NCBI RefSeq assembly: GCF_001753205.1
Contig: NZ_CP017560.1
Coordinates: forward strand, 3,224,001-3,288,000
DNA: 64,000 nucleotides
DNA from: Sporosarcina ureilytica
GTDB lineage: Bacteria > Bacillota > Bacilli > Bacillales_A > Planococcaceae
Reading direction: 5' to 3'
Shown here one piece after another: positions 24,681 through 35,271 of this stretch (within the stretch, counting starts at the first letter, position 1; the number at the start of each line of letters is the position of its first letter). The position numbers were made by a program, and so were the translations under genes. The notes beneath the pieces are model-generated. The model saw only the letters and a program-made list of their open reading frames with translations, searched no databases and had not been told where the DNA came from.

Positions 24681-24720
24681 AATACCCGCCCGGTGCGATT
24701 CACACCTAGACGGGTATTTT
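24681..24720 (-). terminator. intrinsic terminator of rpmE
   Basis: Minus-strand stem AATACCCG...CGGGTATT followed by TTCTGTTC. It lies 12 nt after the rpmE stop. Confidence 0.75.
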
Positions 24721-24731
24721 CAGTGAAGCTA

Positions 24732-24953
24732 TTATTCTTCGTCGCGTCCTTCTTCTTTGAGGCCATATTTTTTGTTGAAACGGTCGACACGGCCGTCCGC
24801 TGCAGCAAATTTTTGGCGTCCAGTGTAGAATGGGTGACATTCTGAACAAACTTCAACACGGATGTCCTCTTTTACAGAACCTGTTTCGAATGTGTTTCCA
24901 CATGAACAATTAACTGTTGCTTGTTTGTATTCTGGATGAATTCCTGCCTTCAT
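24732..24953 (-). CDS. rpmE: 50S ribosomal protein L31 (zinc-binding form)
   Basis: 73 aa. It starts [19 protein letters not shown]. Cys pairs in CSCG and [10 protein letters not shown] mark the zinc-binding (type A) L31, distinct from the zinc-free YtiA type. The start ATG at 24953 follows GAGAGGAGCGAGATTG. It lies between rho and tdk, as in B. subtilis. Confidence 0.96.
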   Translation of the reverse strand: MKAGIHPEYKQATVNCSCGNTFETGSVKEDIRVEVCSECHPFYTGRQKFAAADGRVDRFNKKYGLKEEGRDEE

Positions 24954-25163
24954 CAATCTCGCTCCTCTCGCTCTGAACCATCTGGAACAGAATTTTTTAT
25001 AAGACTGATGCCTTACACGACCCGAATAAGCCAGCCGTATATGCAGCAGATCGTTTTTACGATACCTCAAAAATTATAACAAATCCACCTCTAATGTGCA
25101 ACCTTTCAATTAGATTTTACGCTCTCACGTCATATAGACTCATTTATTACAGACTTCTAATCT

Positions 25164-25205
25164 AAAAAAGCGCAACCTACTCAAACAAGAGTAAATCACG
25201 CTTTT
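25164..25205 (-). terminator. intrinsic terminator after rho
   Basis: Minus-strand arms AAAAGCGTGATTTACTC and GAGTAGGTTGCGCTTTT pair over most of their length and end in TTTTTTAG. It begins just past the rho stop. Confidence 0.8.
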
Positions 25206-25209
25206 CTTT

Positions 25210-26493
25210 TTATAATAACCCTTTACCGTTACGATGTGCCTTCATTTCGGTATTGAGCTTTTCGAAAAATTCTTCATTCGTTTTAGCTTGGCGTAGCTTT
25301 TTCAAGAAACGCTCCACAAAGTCAGGCGCATCTGAAAATGTTTTTCGAATGGCCCATAATTTATCGAGCTGATCTTTCGGAATGAGTAACTCTTCTTTTC
25401 TTGTACCAGATCGTCGAATATCGAGTGCCGGGAATATACGGCGCTCCGCAAGATGACGGTCTAAGTGAAGTTCTTGGTTTCCAGTCCCTTTAAATTCTTC
25501 ATAAATGACTTCATCCATACGAGATCCCGTTTCAACGAGTGCCGTCGCTAAGATTGTTAAACTACCGCCCTCTTCTAAATTACGTGCTGCACCGAAGAAT
25601 CGTTTTGGACGGTGGAATGCAGCTGGGTCAATTCCCCCTGATAACGTTCGACCACTTGGTGGAATGACCAGGTTGTAAGCACGCGCAAGTCTCGTAATGG
25701 AATCCATCAAAATGACGACATCTTTTTTATGTTCGACAAGTCGCATTGCACGCTCCAAAACAAGCTCTGCAACTTTAATATGGTTTTCCGGTAATTCGTC
25801 AAATGTCGAACTGACGACATCCGCATTGACTGACCTTTCGATATCCGTCACTTCTTCTGGTCGTTCATCAATGAGTAATACGATAAGTTCTGTTTCAGGA
25901 TGGTTGGTTGTGATTGAGTTGGCAATTTCTTTTAATAGCATTGTTTTACCTGCTTTAGGCGGGGCAACAATTAGTCCACGTTGGCCGAAACCAACAGGAG
26001 CAACGAGGTCCATAATTCTAGTAGATAGTTTCGTTGGACTTGTTTCTAATTTAATTTGACGATCCGGATAAAGCGGTGTTAAGGCTGGGAAATGAACTCG
26101 ATTTCGTGCATCATCCGGGTTTTCTCCGTTTACTGCTTCTACTTGTAATAAACCGTAGTAACGTTCTGATTCTTTTGGCGGTCTCACTTTCCCTGCAACT
26201 TTATCTCCATTTCTTAAATCAAAACGGCGGATTTGAGATGCGGAAATATAAATGTCCTCAGAACTCGAAGAATAATTGATTGGACGTAAAAATCCGTATC
26301 CTTCCGATTGTATAATTTCTAGCACACCGTCCATAAAGAAGAACCCTTCCTGTTCGGCACGCTGCTTCAAGATTGCAAAAATCAGTTCCTTTTTCGTCAT
26401 TTTAGCATAATAGGATATTTTAAATTGTCGCGCATGCTCGTATAACTCTTTTAAAGTCATATTTTCTAGCGCTGACATTGTTAATGTTGTCAT
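25210..26493 (-). CDS. rho: transcription termination factor Rho
   Basis: Hexameric RNA helicase. 427 aa. An N-terminal helical region precedes the RNA-binding cold-shock-like domain with EGYGFLRP (about 60-130), then the ATPase core with Walker [15 protein letters not shown] (about residue 185) and [33 protein letters not shown] is the Q/R-loop region. ATG start at 26493. In B. subtilis rho is autoregulated; no leader element was identified here. Confidence 0.97.
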   Translation of the reverse strand: MTTLTMSALENMTLKELYEHARQFKISYYAKMTKKELIFAILKQRAEQEGFFFMDGVLEIIQSEGYGFLRPINYSSSSEDIYISASQIRRFDLRNGDKVAGKVRPPKESERYYGLLQVEAVNGENPDDARNRVHFPALTPLYPDRQIKLETSPTKLSTRIMDLVAPVGFGQRGLIVAPPKAGKTMLLKEIANSITTNHPETELIVLLIDERPEEVTDIERSVNADVVSSTFDELPENHIKVAELVLERAMRLVEHKKDVVILMDSITRLARAYNLVIPPSGRTLSGGIDPAAFHRPKRFFGAARNLEEGGSLTILATALVETGSRMDEVIYEEFKGTGNQELHLDRHLAERRIFPALDIRRSGTRKEELLIPKDQLDKLWAIRKTFSDAPDFVERFLKKLRQAKTNEEFFEKLNTEMKAHRNGKGLL

Positions 26494-26829
26494 TTTTTCG
26501 GCACCACTCTTTTAATTTTATGGGGGTAAAGAATTTGTGAATCAATTTCAAATGATATTCATTAAAACTTGCACATTTAAACTAGAAAATAAACATTACA
26601 TAAACATCTAATTTGCAGTTCATTTCCGTTCAACACGAAAATCGGACCACATGAACGATTGATTACAATCTTCCATTTTCGAATGTTTGGATATTTTACT
26701 ATAACTAGCCATTATGAAATTAACTCACGAGGTTTTGTTTTGAATAGTTTAAGGGTAAGCATCGTAGCTATGCACTTATACCTTCTGTTACAAAAAAGAT
26801 TCCATAACAGAAGGCTGTGCAGGATTGTT
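26494..26829. other. rho upstream region with an inverted-repeat element, no gene
   Basis: 336 nt between glpX and rho. It holds a candidate MITE-like element (26533-26732) and a 10-bp hairpin CCTTCTGTTA/TAACAGAAGG (26781-26814) directly after glpX. That hairpin lacks a T-run but may end glpX transcripts. Confidence 0.5.
26533..26732. repeat. candidate MITE-like element, copy 2
   Basis: Left end GTGAATCAATTTCAAATGA faces right end CATTATGAAATTAACTCAC, imperfect inverted repeats about 200 nt apart. The internal TTCATTTCCGTTC and AATCGGACCACATGAACGA resemble the interior of the copy at 17171. Confidence 0.45.
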
Positions 26830-27795
26830 TTATTCTTGCATAACAAGTAGAGGTTTTTTCTTCATACTGTGGCGACCTTCCACAAATCGAATTGTACCTG
26901 ATTTGGAACGCATAACGAGTGAGTGTGTTTCACTGTATGCTCCTGTGAATCTCACGCCACGAAGTAATTCTCCGTCTGTTACACCAGTAGCGGCAAATAT
27001 GGCGTCGTCACCTTTTACAAAATCATCCATGTAAAGGACTTGATTCACATCAATCCCCATTCTTTTACATCTTTCGGCTTCAGCGTCATTGGATGGTACA
27101 AGTCTACCTTGAATTTCTCCACCAAGACATTTTAATCCAACCGCAGAGATAACGCCTTCCGGTGCACCACCGAGTCCAAATAAAATGTCTACTCCGGTTT
27201 CACCAAATGCGGTATTAATTGCACCAGCGACATCACCGTCGTTAATTAATTTAATGCGCGCGCCTGCCTGTCGAATTTCTTCAATTATCTGTTCATGACG
27301 CGGTCGATTTAAAACAGTCGCGACAACGTCTTCGATATCTTTGTTTTTCGCTTTCGCAACAGCTTGCAAATTCTCTTTAATCGATGCATCGATGTGTACT
27401 TTCCCGACAGCTTCAGGGCCGACGGCAATCTTATCCATATACATATCCGGGGCGTGAAGCAGGTTCCCTCGGTCTGCAATTGCTAGAACAGCCAGAGCGT
27501 TCCAACCACCAGAAGCAACGATACTTGTTCCTTCTAAAGGGTCAACTGCAACATCAACTGCTGGGCCATTTCCCATACCGAGTTCCTCTCCGATATACAG
27601 CATTGGTGCTTCGTCCATTTCTCCTTCACCAATGACTACGGTTCCTTGCATTGGAATTGTATCAAAAACCATCCGCATGGCTGAAGTAGCTGCTCCGTCC
27701 GCTTCATTTTTCAATCCGCGTCCCATCCATCTTGCAGCTGCAACACCCGCCGCTTCGGTAACCCGTACTAATTCCATCGATAAACTGCGTTCCAT
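26830..27795 (-). CDS. glpX: class II fructose-1,6-bisphosphatase
   Basis: Gluconeogenic hydrolysis of fructose-1,6-bisphosphate. 321 aa. Metal-site motifs [11 protein letters not shown] and [13 protein letters not shown] lie at about residues 55-105, and NDGDVAGAI near 190. The start is the ATG at 27795 ([12 protein letters not shown]) after GGGAGGAAC. It matches YwjI of B. subtilis. Confidence 0.95.
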   Translation of the reverse strand: MERSLSMELVRVTEAAGVAAARWMGRGLKNEADGAATSAMRMVFDTIPMQGTVVIGEGEMDEAPMLYIGEELGMGNGPAVDVAVDPLEGTSIVASGGWNALAVLAIADRGNLLHAPDMYMDKIAVGPEAVGKVHIDASIKENLQAVAKAKNKDIEDVVATVLNRPRHEQIIEEIRQAGARIKLINDGDVAGAINTAFGETGVDILFGLGGAPEGVISAVGLKCLGGEIQGRLVPSNDAEAERCKRMGIDVNQVLYMDDFVKGDDAIFAATGVTDGELLRGVRFTGAYSETHSLVMRSKSGTIRFVEGRHSMKKKPLLVMQE

Positions 27796-27881
27796 GTATA
27801 TGTTCCTCCCGTATTTTGGATACATTCACAAACTATAATCTTCTTTATTTTGTCATAGAGATTTAATGGGTCATAGCGAAA

Positions 27882-29177
27882 CTATTCCCGCACTGTTGCT
27901 TCTTCTGTAATGATTTCTTTACGGATATCTGCACCAATACCACGTAATTTTTTTATTAACGAGCTATAGCCTCGCTCAATGTGTTGAATTTCCCTAATTT
28001 CAGTCTCACCGTCTGCTAGTAATCCAGCTAGAACAAGCGCTGCACCTGCACGCAAATCAGTTGCCCGAACACTTGCAGCTTGTAACTCACTAGGCCCCGT
28101 GATAATTGCCGTTCGCCCTTCAACTCGAGCCGTAGCATTCATTCTACCGATTTCATCAATTTGTTTAAATCTTGCAGAATAAATCGTATCCGTAATGACA
28201 GACGTGCCAGTCGCTTGTGTTAATAACACTGAAAAAGGTTGTTGTAAGTCTGTCGGAAAACCAGGATAGACAAGGGTTTTCACATCCACGCTATGTAACG
28301 CTTCTGCTGCTTTCGGGATGATCACACGCTCGTCTTCTTCAATTACTTCTACACCCATTTCTCGAAGCTTAGCCGTCAGCGCTTCTACGTGAAAAGGGAT
28401 TACATTATCTATCGTTACGCCATCGCCAATAGCGGCAGCCATAATCATAAACGTCCCCGCTTCGATGCGGTCGGGAATAATCGTATGTCGGGTACCGTGA
28501 AGTTCCTCTACACCTTCAATACGAATGACGTTTGTACCAGCACCTTTAATGTTTGCCCCCATATTGGATAACAATGTAGCTACATCAATAATTTCCGGTT
28601 CTTTTGCTGCATTTTCAATCGTCGTTTTCCCTTTTGCTAAAACTGCAGCAAGCATAATATTAATCGTTGCACCTACACTTGCGACGTCCAAATAAATTTT
28701 AGCACCACGTAATTCTTCAGCACGCAAATAAATCGCACCATGCTCATTCGTTACTTTCGCACCAAGTGCTTCGAATCCCTTTATATGCTGATCAATTGGG
28801 CGCGGTCCTAGATGGCAGCCACCCGGAAGTCCGATAACAGCATTTTTAAACCTGCCCAGCATTGCGCCCATTAAATAATAGGATGCGCGCAATTTTTTCA
28901 CATTCCCATTCGGCATCGGCATAGAGACAATATTAGATGGATCAATTGTCATTTCACCGTTTTCAAATGTGACTGCTCCACCGACATCTTCAAGTAGCGA
29001 TTGTAAAGTTAGGACATCTGAAATCTCAGGCAAACCTTCAATTGTCACTGGAGTGCTTGCCAAAATCGAGGCAGGAATTAAAGCCACTGCACTATTTTTA
29101 GCACCACTCACTTTAATCGTTCCTTGTAATCGTTTTCCACCTTTGATTTTATAGACTTCCATGTCCTTTAAACTCAC
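27882..29177 (-). CDS. murAB: UDP-N-acetylglucosamine 1-carboxyvinyltransferase (MurZ/MurAB type)
   Basis: Second MurA paralogue, 431 aa. The catalytic Cys is in [17 protein letters not shown], with the GPRP variant typical of Mur[16 protein letters not shown] and [12 protein letters not shown] also fit that subtype. The likely start is GTG at 29177, which overlaps the tal stop codon by 4 nt (GTGA); an ATG at 29162 has a ribosome site too close to it. It is not redundant by position: it sits in the glycolytic tal-fba cluster, as in B. subtilis. Confidence 0.94.
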   Translation of the reverse strand: MSLKDMEVYKIKGGKRLQGTIKVSGAKNSAVALIPASILASTPVTIEGLPEISDVLTLQSLLEDVGGAVTFENGEMTIDPSNIVSMPMPNGNVKKLRASYYLMGAMLGRFKNAVIGLPGGCHLGPRPIDQHIKGFEALGAKVTNEHGAIYLRAEELRGAKIYLDVASVGATINIMLAAVLAKGKTTIENAAKEPEIIDVATLLSNMGANIKGAGTNVIRIEGVEELHGTRHTIIPDRIEAGTFMIMAAAIGDGVTIDNVIPFHVEALTAKLREMGVEVIEEDERVIIPKAAEALHSVDVKTLVYPGFPTDLQQPFSVLLTQATGTSVITDTIYSARFKQIDEIGRMNATARVEGRTAIITGPSELQAASVRATDLRAGAALVLAGLLADGETEIREIQHIERGYSSLIKKLRGIGADIRKEIITEEATVRE

Positions 29178-29821
29178 TTGCTTTTTCGACCTTCCCAATC
29201 CGCAAGAAATGCTTCGATTCCTTTATCTGTCAACGGATGGTTGAATAGTTGTTTTAATACATTAAATGGTGTCGTTGCGATATGTGCTCCGTGAAGTGCT
29301 GCATCTGTAATATGAAGTGGATTACGAATTGAAGCTGCAATAATCTCAGTTTTAATATTATGATGAACAAAAATGTCCGCAATTGTGCTCACTAGCGTCA
29401 TGCCATCTTGCCCAATATCATCCAATCTTCCAAGGAATGGAGAGACATATGTAGCGCCTGCTCGTGCAGCTAGTAGTGCTTGGTTTGCACTGAAAATTAA
29501 CGTAACATTTGTTTTAATGCCTTCTTTTGCAAATACCGAACACGCCTTTAACCCTTCTGGTGTCATTGGCAATTTAACCGTAATATTTGGTGCAATTGCC
29601 GCAAGTTCGCGTCCTTCTTTAATCATACCTTCCGCGTCTAATGCGATAACCTCTGCACTAACAGAACCATCTACAAGTTCTGTAATTTCACGTAATCTAT
29701 CATGAAAAGGAACATCTTCTTTTGCAACTAACGAAGGATTCGTTGTCACACCTGAGATAATCCCCCAACTATGCGCTTCTTTAATTTCTTCAAAATTAGC
29801 CGTGTCAATAAAAAACTTCAT
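29174..29821 (-). CDS. tal: transaldolase-like protein (TalC/Fsa family)
   Basis: 215 aa, the short transaldolase/fructose-6-phosphate aldolase family (YwjH of B. subtilis, reported as a transaldolase). It has [27 protein letters not shown] near residue 26, and the Schiff-base Lys in [10 protein letters not shown] (about residue 84). The ATG follows AGGAGGAAAAAGT. It is translationally coupled to murAB. Confidence 0.92.
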   Translation of the reverse strand: MKFFIDTANFEEIKEAHSWGIISGVTTNPSLVAKEDVPFHDRLREITELVDGSVSAEVIALDAEGMIKEGRELAAIAPNITVKLPMTPEGLKACSVFAKEGIKTNVTLIFSANQALLAARAGATYVSPFLGRLDDIGQDGMTLVSTIADIFVHHNIKTEIIAASIRNPLHITDAALHGAHIATTPFNVLKQLFNHPLTDKGIEAFLADWEGRKSK

Positions 29822-30097
29822 ACTTTTTCCTCCTAATTAATAAAAAGTATCCTTACAATCAAATCAAAATGCTTGCCTAAAATACATAAAACAGAGCCAA
29901 TTTGATTTATCTAAAATGTATAACGCATTGTCTTCTATAGAATTGTCTCCTGTATTCCAAACATTCGAAGCATGCTCACTAAAGTAACGCCTATGCCCGA
30001 GATATTTATATTGCTTCAGGAATATTCTTATAATGAAAGTAATAGGAAGGAGCTAACGCCATCCGTATAATGGTTATCTTCTTCTATTTCTCAAATT

Positions 30098-30955
30098 TTA
30101 TGCTTTTTGTGAGCTACCGATTTCGCGCATTTTAGCAATTACTGATGCTTTAATCGCTTCTTTCATTGGCCCAAGGTATTTTCGCGGATCGTAGACTTCT
30201 GTATCTTCAGCAAGTACTTGGCGAACTGCTTTTGTACCTTCGATTTGGTTCTCAGTATTTACGTTAATTTTTGCTGTTCCAAGAGAAATCGCACGTTGAA
30301 TATCTTTTAACGGAATACCTGTACCACCGTGTAATACAAGCGGAAGATCCGATTGACTTGAGATAATTTCCATTTCTTCAAATCCAAGATTCGGTTCGCC
30401 TTTGTAAGGACCGTGAACTGAACCTAGTGCTGGTGCAAGACAGTCAATGTTTGTTTGTTCAACTAACACTTTACACTCAGCTGGGTCTGCGTAAATCACT
30501 TTATCCGCAATCACGTCGTCTTCTTGTCCACCAACAACGCCTAATTCAGCTTCAACTGAAACGCCGTGCGCATGTGCATATTCTACAACTTTTTTCGTAA
30601 TTTCAATGTTTTCTTCTAATGGTTTTGAAGAAGCGTCAATCATCACTGAAGAGAAACCTGCATCAATCGCTTCCTTACATTTTTCAAAGCTTGAACCGTG
30701 GTCTAAGTGAATAGCCACAGGTACTGTTGTCCCGAAATCATGCATTAAACCTTTTACCATATTGACAACTGTTGTAAACCCACCCATATAACGTGCAGCA
30801 CCTTCAGAAACCCCTAAGATAACAGGTGATTTTTCTTCTTCAGCCGCCTGTAAAATCGCTTGTGTATACTCCAAATTATTTAAGTTAAACTGACCGATTG
30901 CATATCCTTCTTTTTTGCCTTTAATCATCATTTCTTTCATTGAAACAAGTGCCAT
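30098..30955 (-). CDS. fbaA: class II fructose-1,6-bisphosphate aldolase
   Basis: Zn-dependent glycolytic and gluconeogenic aldolase, 285 aa. Metal and substrate motifs: [11 protein letters not shown] (about residue 80), [12 protein letters not shown], and [14 protein letters not shown] near 207. The start is the ATG at 30955 ([14 protein letters not shown]) behind GGGGAGG. An upstream in-frame extension is untranslated leader. Confidence 0.96.
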   Translation of the reverse strand: MALVSMKEMMIKGKKEGYAIGQFNLNNLEYTQAILQAAEEEKSPVILGVSEGAARYMGGFTTVVNMVKGLMHDFGTTVPVAIHLDHGSSFEKCKEAIDAGFSSVMIDASSKPLEENIEITKKVVEYAHAHGVSVEAELGVVGGQEDDVIADKVIYADPAECKVLVEQTNIDCLAPALGSVHGPYKGEPNLGFEEMEIISSQSDLPLVLHGGTGIPLKDIQRAISLGTAKINVNTENQIEGTKAVRQVLAEDTEVYDPRKYLGPMKEAIKASVIAKMREIGSSQKA

Positions 30956-31060
30956 TTTAAAATCCTCCCCTGAGTCATCTAAACAGATTATAATTCCTAC
31001 CAGAGATATTATAAAACAAAAAGTATTTTTCGTATTATTATTTCTCCTATTATCATAACA

Positions 31061-31086
31061 AAACAAGGCAGTGTTTACCACTGCCT
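31061..31086 (-). terminator. intrinsic terminator of spo0F
   Basis: Perfect stem AGGCAGTG/CACTGCCT with a GTAAA-type loop, followed on minus by TGTTTTGTT. It begins 5 nt after the spo0F stop. Confidence 0.8.
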
Positions 31087-31091
31087 AGCTA

Positions 31092-31451
31092 TCAGCTTGC
31101 AAATAATAAATTGACCGCATCTCTCACTTCAAAAATATCAAATGGTTTAGTAAAATATTTTTCAGCACCTATTTCAAGTGCTTGTTCGATCAACTTCAAT
31201 TCTTCATAGGCTGTCATCATAATGACAGGGATTTCCGGCCACTCTCTTTTAAGTTGCTTCAAAACATCAATTCCATCCATTCCAGGCATTTTCATGTCTA
31301 ACAAGATACAATCGGGTTGTTCCTGTTTTACTTGTTGAAGTGCTTCTCCCCCATTTGCAGCTAATTTCGTCCCATAACCTTCTTTTTTAAACAGTTCTTT
31401 CAACAGAAGCCGTATACCCTGTTGGTCATCTACAATTAGTACGTTTTTCAC
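31092..31451 (-). CDS. spo0F: sporulation phosphorelay response regulator Spo0F
   Basis: Stand-alone receiver domain, 119 aa, that passes phosphate from sporulation kinases to Spo0B. It has the acidic pair in IVDDQQG, the phospho-Asp in LLDMKMPGMDG (about residue 49), Thr in MMTAYEE and Lys in TKPFDI. The start is GTG at 31451 (VKNVLIVDD) behind GAGGGGTGG. It lies between fbaA and the divergent ywjG, as in B. subtilis. Confidence 0.94.
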   Translation of the reverse strand: MKNVLIVDDQQGIRLLLKELFKKEGYGTKLAANGGEALQQVKQEQPDCILLDMKMPGMDGIDVLKQLKREWPEIPVIMMTAYEELKLIEQALEIGAEKYFTKPFDIFEVRDAVNLLFAS

Positions 31452-31530
31452 CAAACCACCCCTCAATTAATTGTACCATTTTATACTAATTTGACATTCA
31501 AGACGATTTCCCTTTATTTTTTTGAAATTA

Positions 31531-31672
31531 ATCAATTTCATAATTCAATCTTTTCGCTGCGCCGATACAATATATAGTTTGGGCAATTATGAAATTGCCT
31601 CTGTTGAGTTAAACCGTTCTCAACTATATATTCTATCAGCTTAGCGGTTTTAGGTAATTATGAAATTGACTC
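31531..31672. repeat. candidate MITE-like element, copy 3 (spo0F-ywjG gap)
   Basis: Outer ends ATCAATTTCATAATT and AATTATGAAATTGACTC are inverted. Inside, CGCTGCGCCGATACAATATA faces a 25-nt arm at 31622-31646 with few mismatches. A further palindrome GGCAATTATGAAATTGCC lies in the middle. It occupies the region upstream of both divergent genes. Confidence 0.55.
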
Positions 31673-31735
31673 AAATGAATTTTTCTTTTTTGCATTTAGA
31701 GCTGACTCATTTATAATAAACTCGAGGTGTTTTTC

Positions 31736-32248
31736 ATGAAAATGTTGACGACACAGCTTAGCGGATTATTAGACCGTATAGCAAAAAATAACGAAGAAGC
31801 AATTGAAGAAACCGCACGACTTCTCGCCCAAGCAACGATCGGTGAAGGTCGTGTCATTATAGCTGGTTTTGATGAACTGGATGCAGTTCGACTAGTCGCA
31901 ATGAATAGTGCAGAACCTTTCATTGGTGCTGTCCAATATAAGCCAGAGATGGCAATTGGACACGCAGACCGTGTATGGATTTTCACTCGTTCATCGGAGC
32001 ATCTACAAGCACTTGAACTTGCCCGTTCTTTAGCAGCTGAATTTATTCCATTCGCCGTTGTAACGCCAGAAAAAACAGAGGAAAATGAACTGTTTGATTT
32101 AGCAACAACTTATATTTCAACTAGCTTAACGCGTGGGCTCTTACCAGGAGAAAATGGTGAGCGTATTTTCCAACCTCATGCGTTGGCAGCTTTATTTATT
32201 TATGAAGCTGTTAAAATTGCTTATGATGAAATGTTAATGGACGAATAA
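31736..32248 (+). CDS. ywjG: DUF2529 protein (YwjG family)
   Basis: 170 aa cytoplasmic protein with a SIS-like flavour (ARLLAQATIGEGRVIIAGFDEL, then VWIFTRSSEH); function unknown. The ATG at 31736 lies six bases after GAGGTG. It is transcribed towards pyrG and away from spo0F, the same arrangement as in B. subtilis. Confidence 0.85.
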   Translation: MKMLTTQLSGLLDRIAKNNEEAIEETARLLAQATIGEGRVIIAGFDELDAVRLVAMNSAEPFIGAVQYKPEMAIGHADRVWIFTRSSEHLQALELARSLAAEFIPFAVVTPEKTEENELFDLATTYISTSLTRGLLPGENGERIFQPHALAALFIYEAVKIAYDEMLMDE

Positions 32249-32257
32249 TTCTACAAA

Positions 32258-32297
32258 ACAAAAACAGCCATCGCGTATTATACGATGGCTGTTTTTA
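32258..32297. terminator. bidirectional terminator between ywjG and pyrG
   Basis: Stem CAGCCATCG/CGATGGCTG with A-tract on the left and T-tract on the right. It serves the two convergent genes. Confidence 0.9.
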
Positions 32298-34048
<1,751 letters not shown>

Positions 34049-34058
34049 GTATTAATAC

Positions 34059-34622
34059 TCACTTTTCATCTTCGTACTCATCGTACTCTTCGTCTTCGTC
34101 CTCGTCTTCTTCATCATCGTCTAAGACGATATCTTCCGGTATCACTTCATCTTCATCTTCTTCTAGAAGTTCAACGTCGATGTCTTCTTCCTCTTCTTCA
34201 ATATCCTCATCGACATCTTCATCGATATCCTCATCATCTTCTTCTTCGTCAATAATGTCGAAGCCATCCTCGTCGACTTCTACGTAATCTTCATCTTCAT
34301 CATCGTCATCGGATGATTTTTTCTTTCTACGCGCGCGTACGACTGGTGCAGATTCAGCCTCAAGCTGATCGACTGGATACCATTCACGAAGACCCCAACG
34401 AATATCGTCAATTGAAAGGAAACGTCCGTCAATATTAATGTCCGTATTGACTCTTGGTAATTTTTCAGCCATGGCACGAACTGTCACACCGTTTAGTTTA
34501 CGAACCTCGTCCATTAATTGTCTTAACGTTAAAGACTCTCCACCTTCTGCCAGCACTGCGTAGGCAATGTCAATCATTGATTCTTCCGCTAATTGTTCTC
34601 TCGTCATATTACGGATATCCAC
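34059..34622 (-). CDS. rpoE: DNA-directed RNA polymerase delta subunit
   Basis: 187 aa. The N-terminal HARE-type globular domain (about 1-90) includes DINIDGRFLSIDDIRWGLR and WYPVDQ. The C-terminal half (from about 100) is almost wholly Asp/Glu, the disordered acidic tail that displaces RNA from polymerase. The likely start is GTG at 34622, aligning with the usual N-terminus. It lies just upstream of the pyrG promoter. Confidence 0.93.
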   Translation of the reverse strand: MDIRNMTREQLAEESMIDIAYAVLAEGGESLTLRQLMDEVRKLNGVTVRAMAEKLPRVNTDINIDGRFLSIDDIRWGLREWYPVDQLEAESAPVVRARRKKKSSDDDDEDEDYVEVDEDGFDIIDEEEDDEDIDEDVDEDIEEEEEDIDVELLEEDEDEVIPEDIVLDDDEEDEDEDEEYDEYEDEK

Positions 34623-34731
34623 TTAAACATGCACGTCCTCTCTCACTAACCTACTATAGTCAACATTATATACAATTCATTCATCTATAAGCTAGTTTTT
34701 TCATGATTTTATCTTTCTTTTAAAAAACTAC

Positions 34732-34756
34732 AAAAAAAGACCAGTGCTCACTAGTC
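34732..34756 (-). terminator. intrinsic terminator after the 55-aa gene
   Basis: Minus-strand stem GACTAG/CTGGTC followed by seven T. Confidence 0.7.
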
Positions 34757-34837
34757 CACTTCTTTTAAATTAAATTGTCGTAGTATTCGTTAGTTTACTA
34801 TACCATAAGCGATATTATACGTAAAGTTTACTGTACG

Positions 34838-34875
34838 GAGATTATTTCATAATAAAGCCGTTCTGAAATTGATTC
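34838..34875. repeat. short remnant of the MITE-like element, copy 4
   Basis: GATTATTTCATAATAAAGCC is followed directly by TTCTGAAATTGATTC, i.e. the two end types joined with the interior missing. Confidence 0.35.
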
Positions 34876-34885
34876 TACATATAAA

Positions 34886-35053
34886 TCACTGCATTTTACG
34901 ATTTTTTTTTAATCGCTTCACTTCTTTACAAAAAATGACTGCCAAATAAGCTGCAGCGATTAAAAAAGGAATTGAACCAAACCCGTCTTGGTAAAAAAAC
35001 ACGGTAAAAAGGACGAGTGCACTAATGATTATTAAGTGATGATACCATTTCAC
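34886..35053 (-). CDS. small hypothetical membrane protein, 55 aa
   Basis: Read by hand from the minus strand: GTG start at 35053 behind AAGGAAGAG, TGA at 34886-34888. The protein begins VKWYHHLIIISALVLF, with a hydrophobic stretch (7-20), a YQDGFGSIP turn, a second hydrophobic stretch (29-42) and a basic tail KRLKKNRK. That is a two-helix hairpin with positive-inside ends. A terminator follows. No family recognised. Confidence 0.65.
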   Translation of the reverse strand: MKWYHHLIIISALVLFTVFFYQDGFGSIPFLIAAAYLAVIFCKEVKRLKKNRKMQ

Positions 35054-35221
35054 GTTCGCATCTCTTCCTTTCTGCTATAGTATATGTTTTCTCCCGACTT
35101 GTAATTCATTCTCCCATACTAATTGGGAAAAATCCACAAATAAAGAGTACTTCTTTAGTCCCGAGTTATCGACATATTATGCAGTCACATAGCCATCTCC
35201 CCGCAGAAAACAACATTCGTA

Positions 35222-35263
35222 AAATAACTGTAGACAAAGTTTACACAAACTTTGTCTACAGTT
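35222..35263 (-). terminator. intrinsic terminator of icmF
   Basis: Perfect 17-bp inverted repeat AACTGTAGACAAAGTTT (35226-35242) with its complement at 35247-35263 and a 4-nt loop. The minus strand continues ATTTTACG. Confidence 0.75.
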
Positions 35264-35271
35264 AAGATTCT

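Larger units (their letters stand above)
34623..35271. other. rpoE-icmF interval
   Basis: 649 nt. Holds a previously untracked 55-codon gene (34886-35053), its terminator (34732-34756), a short remnant of the GAGTCAATTT-type element (34838-34875) and the icmF terminator (35222-35263). Confidence 0.6.
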
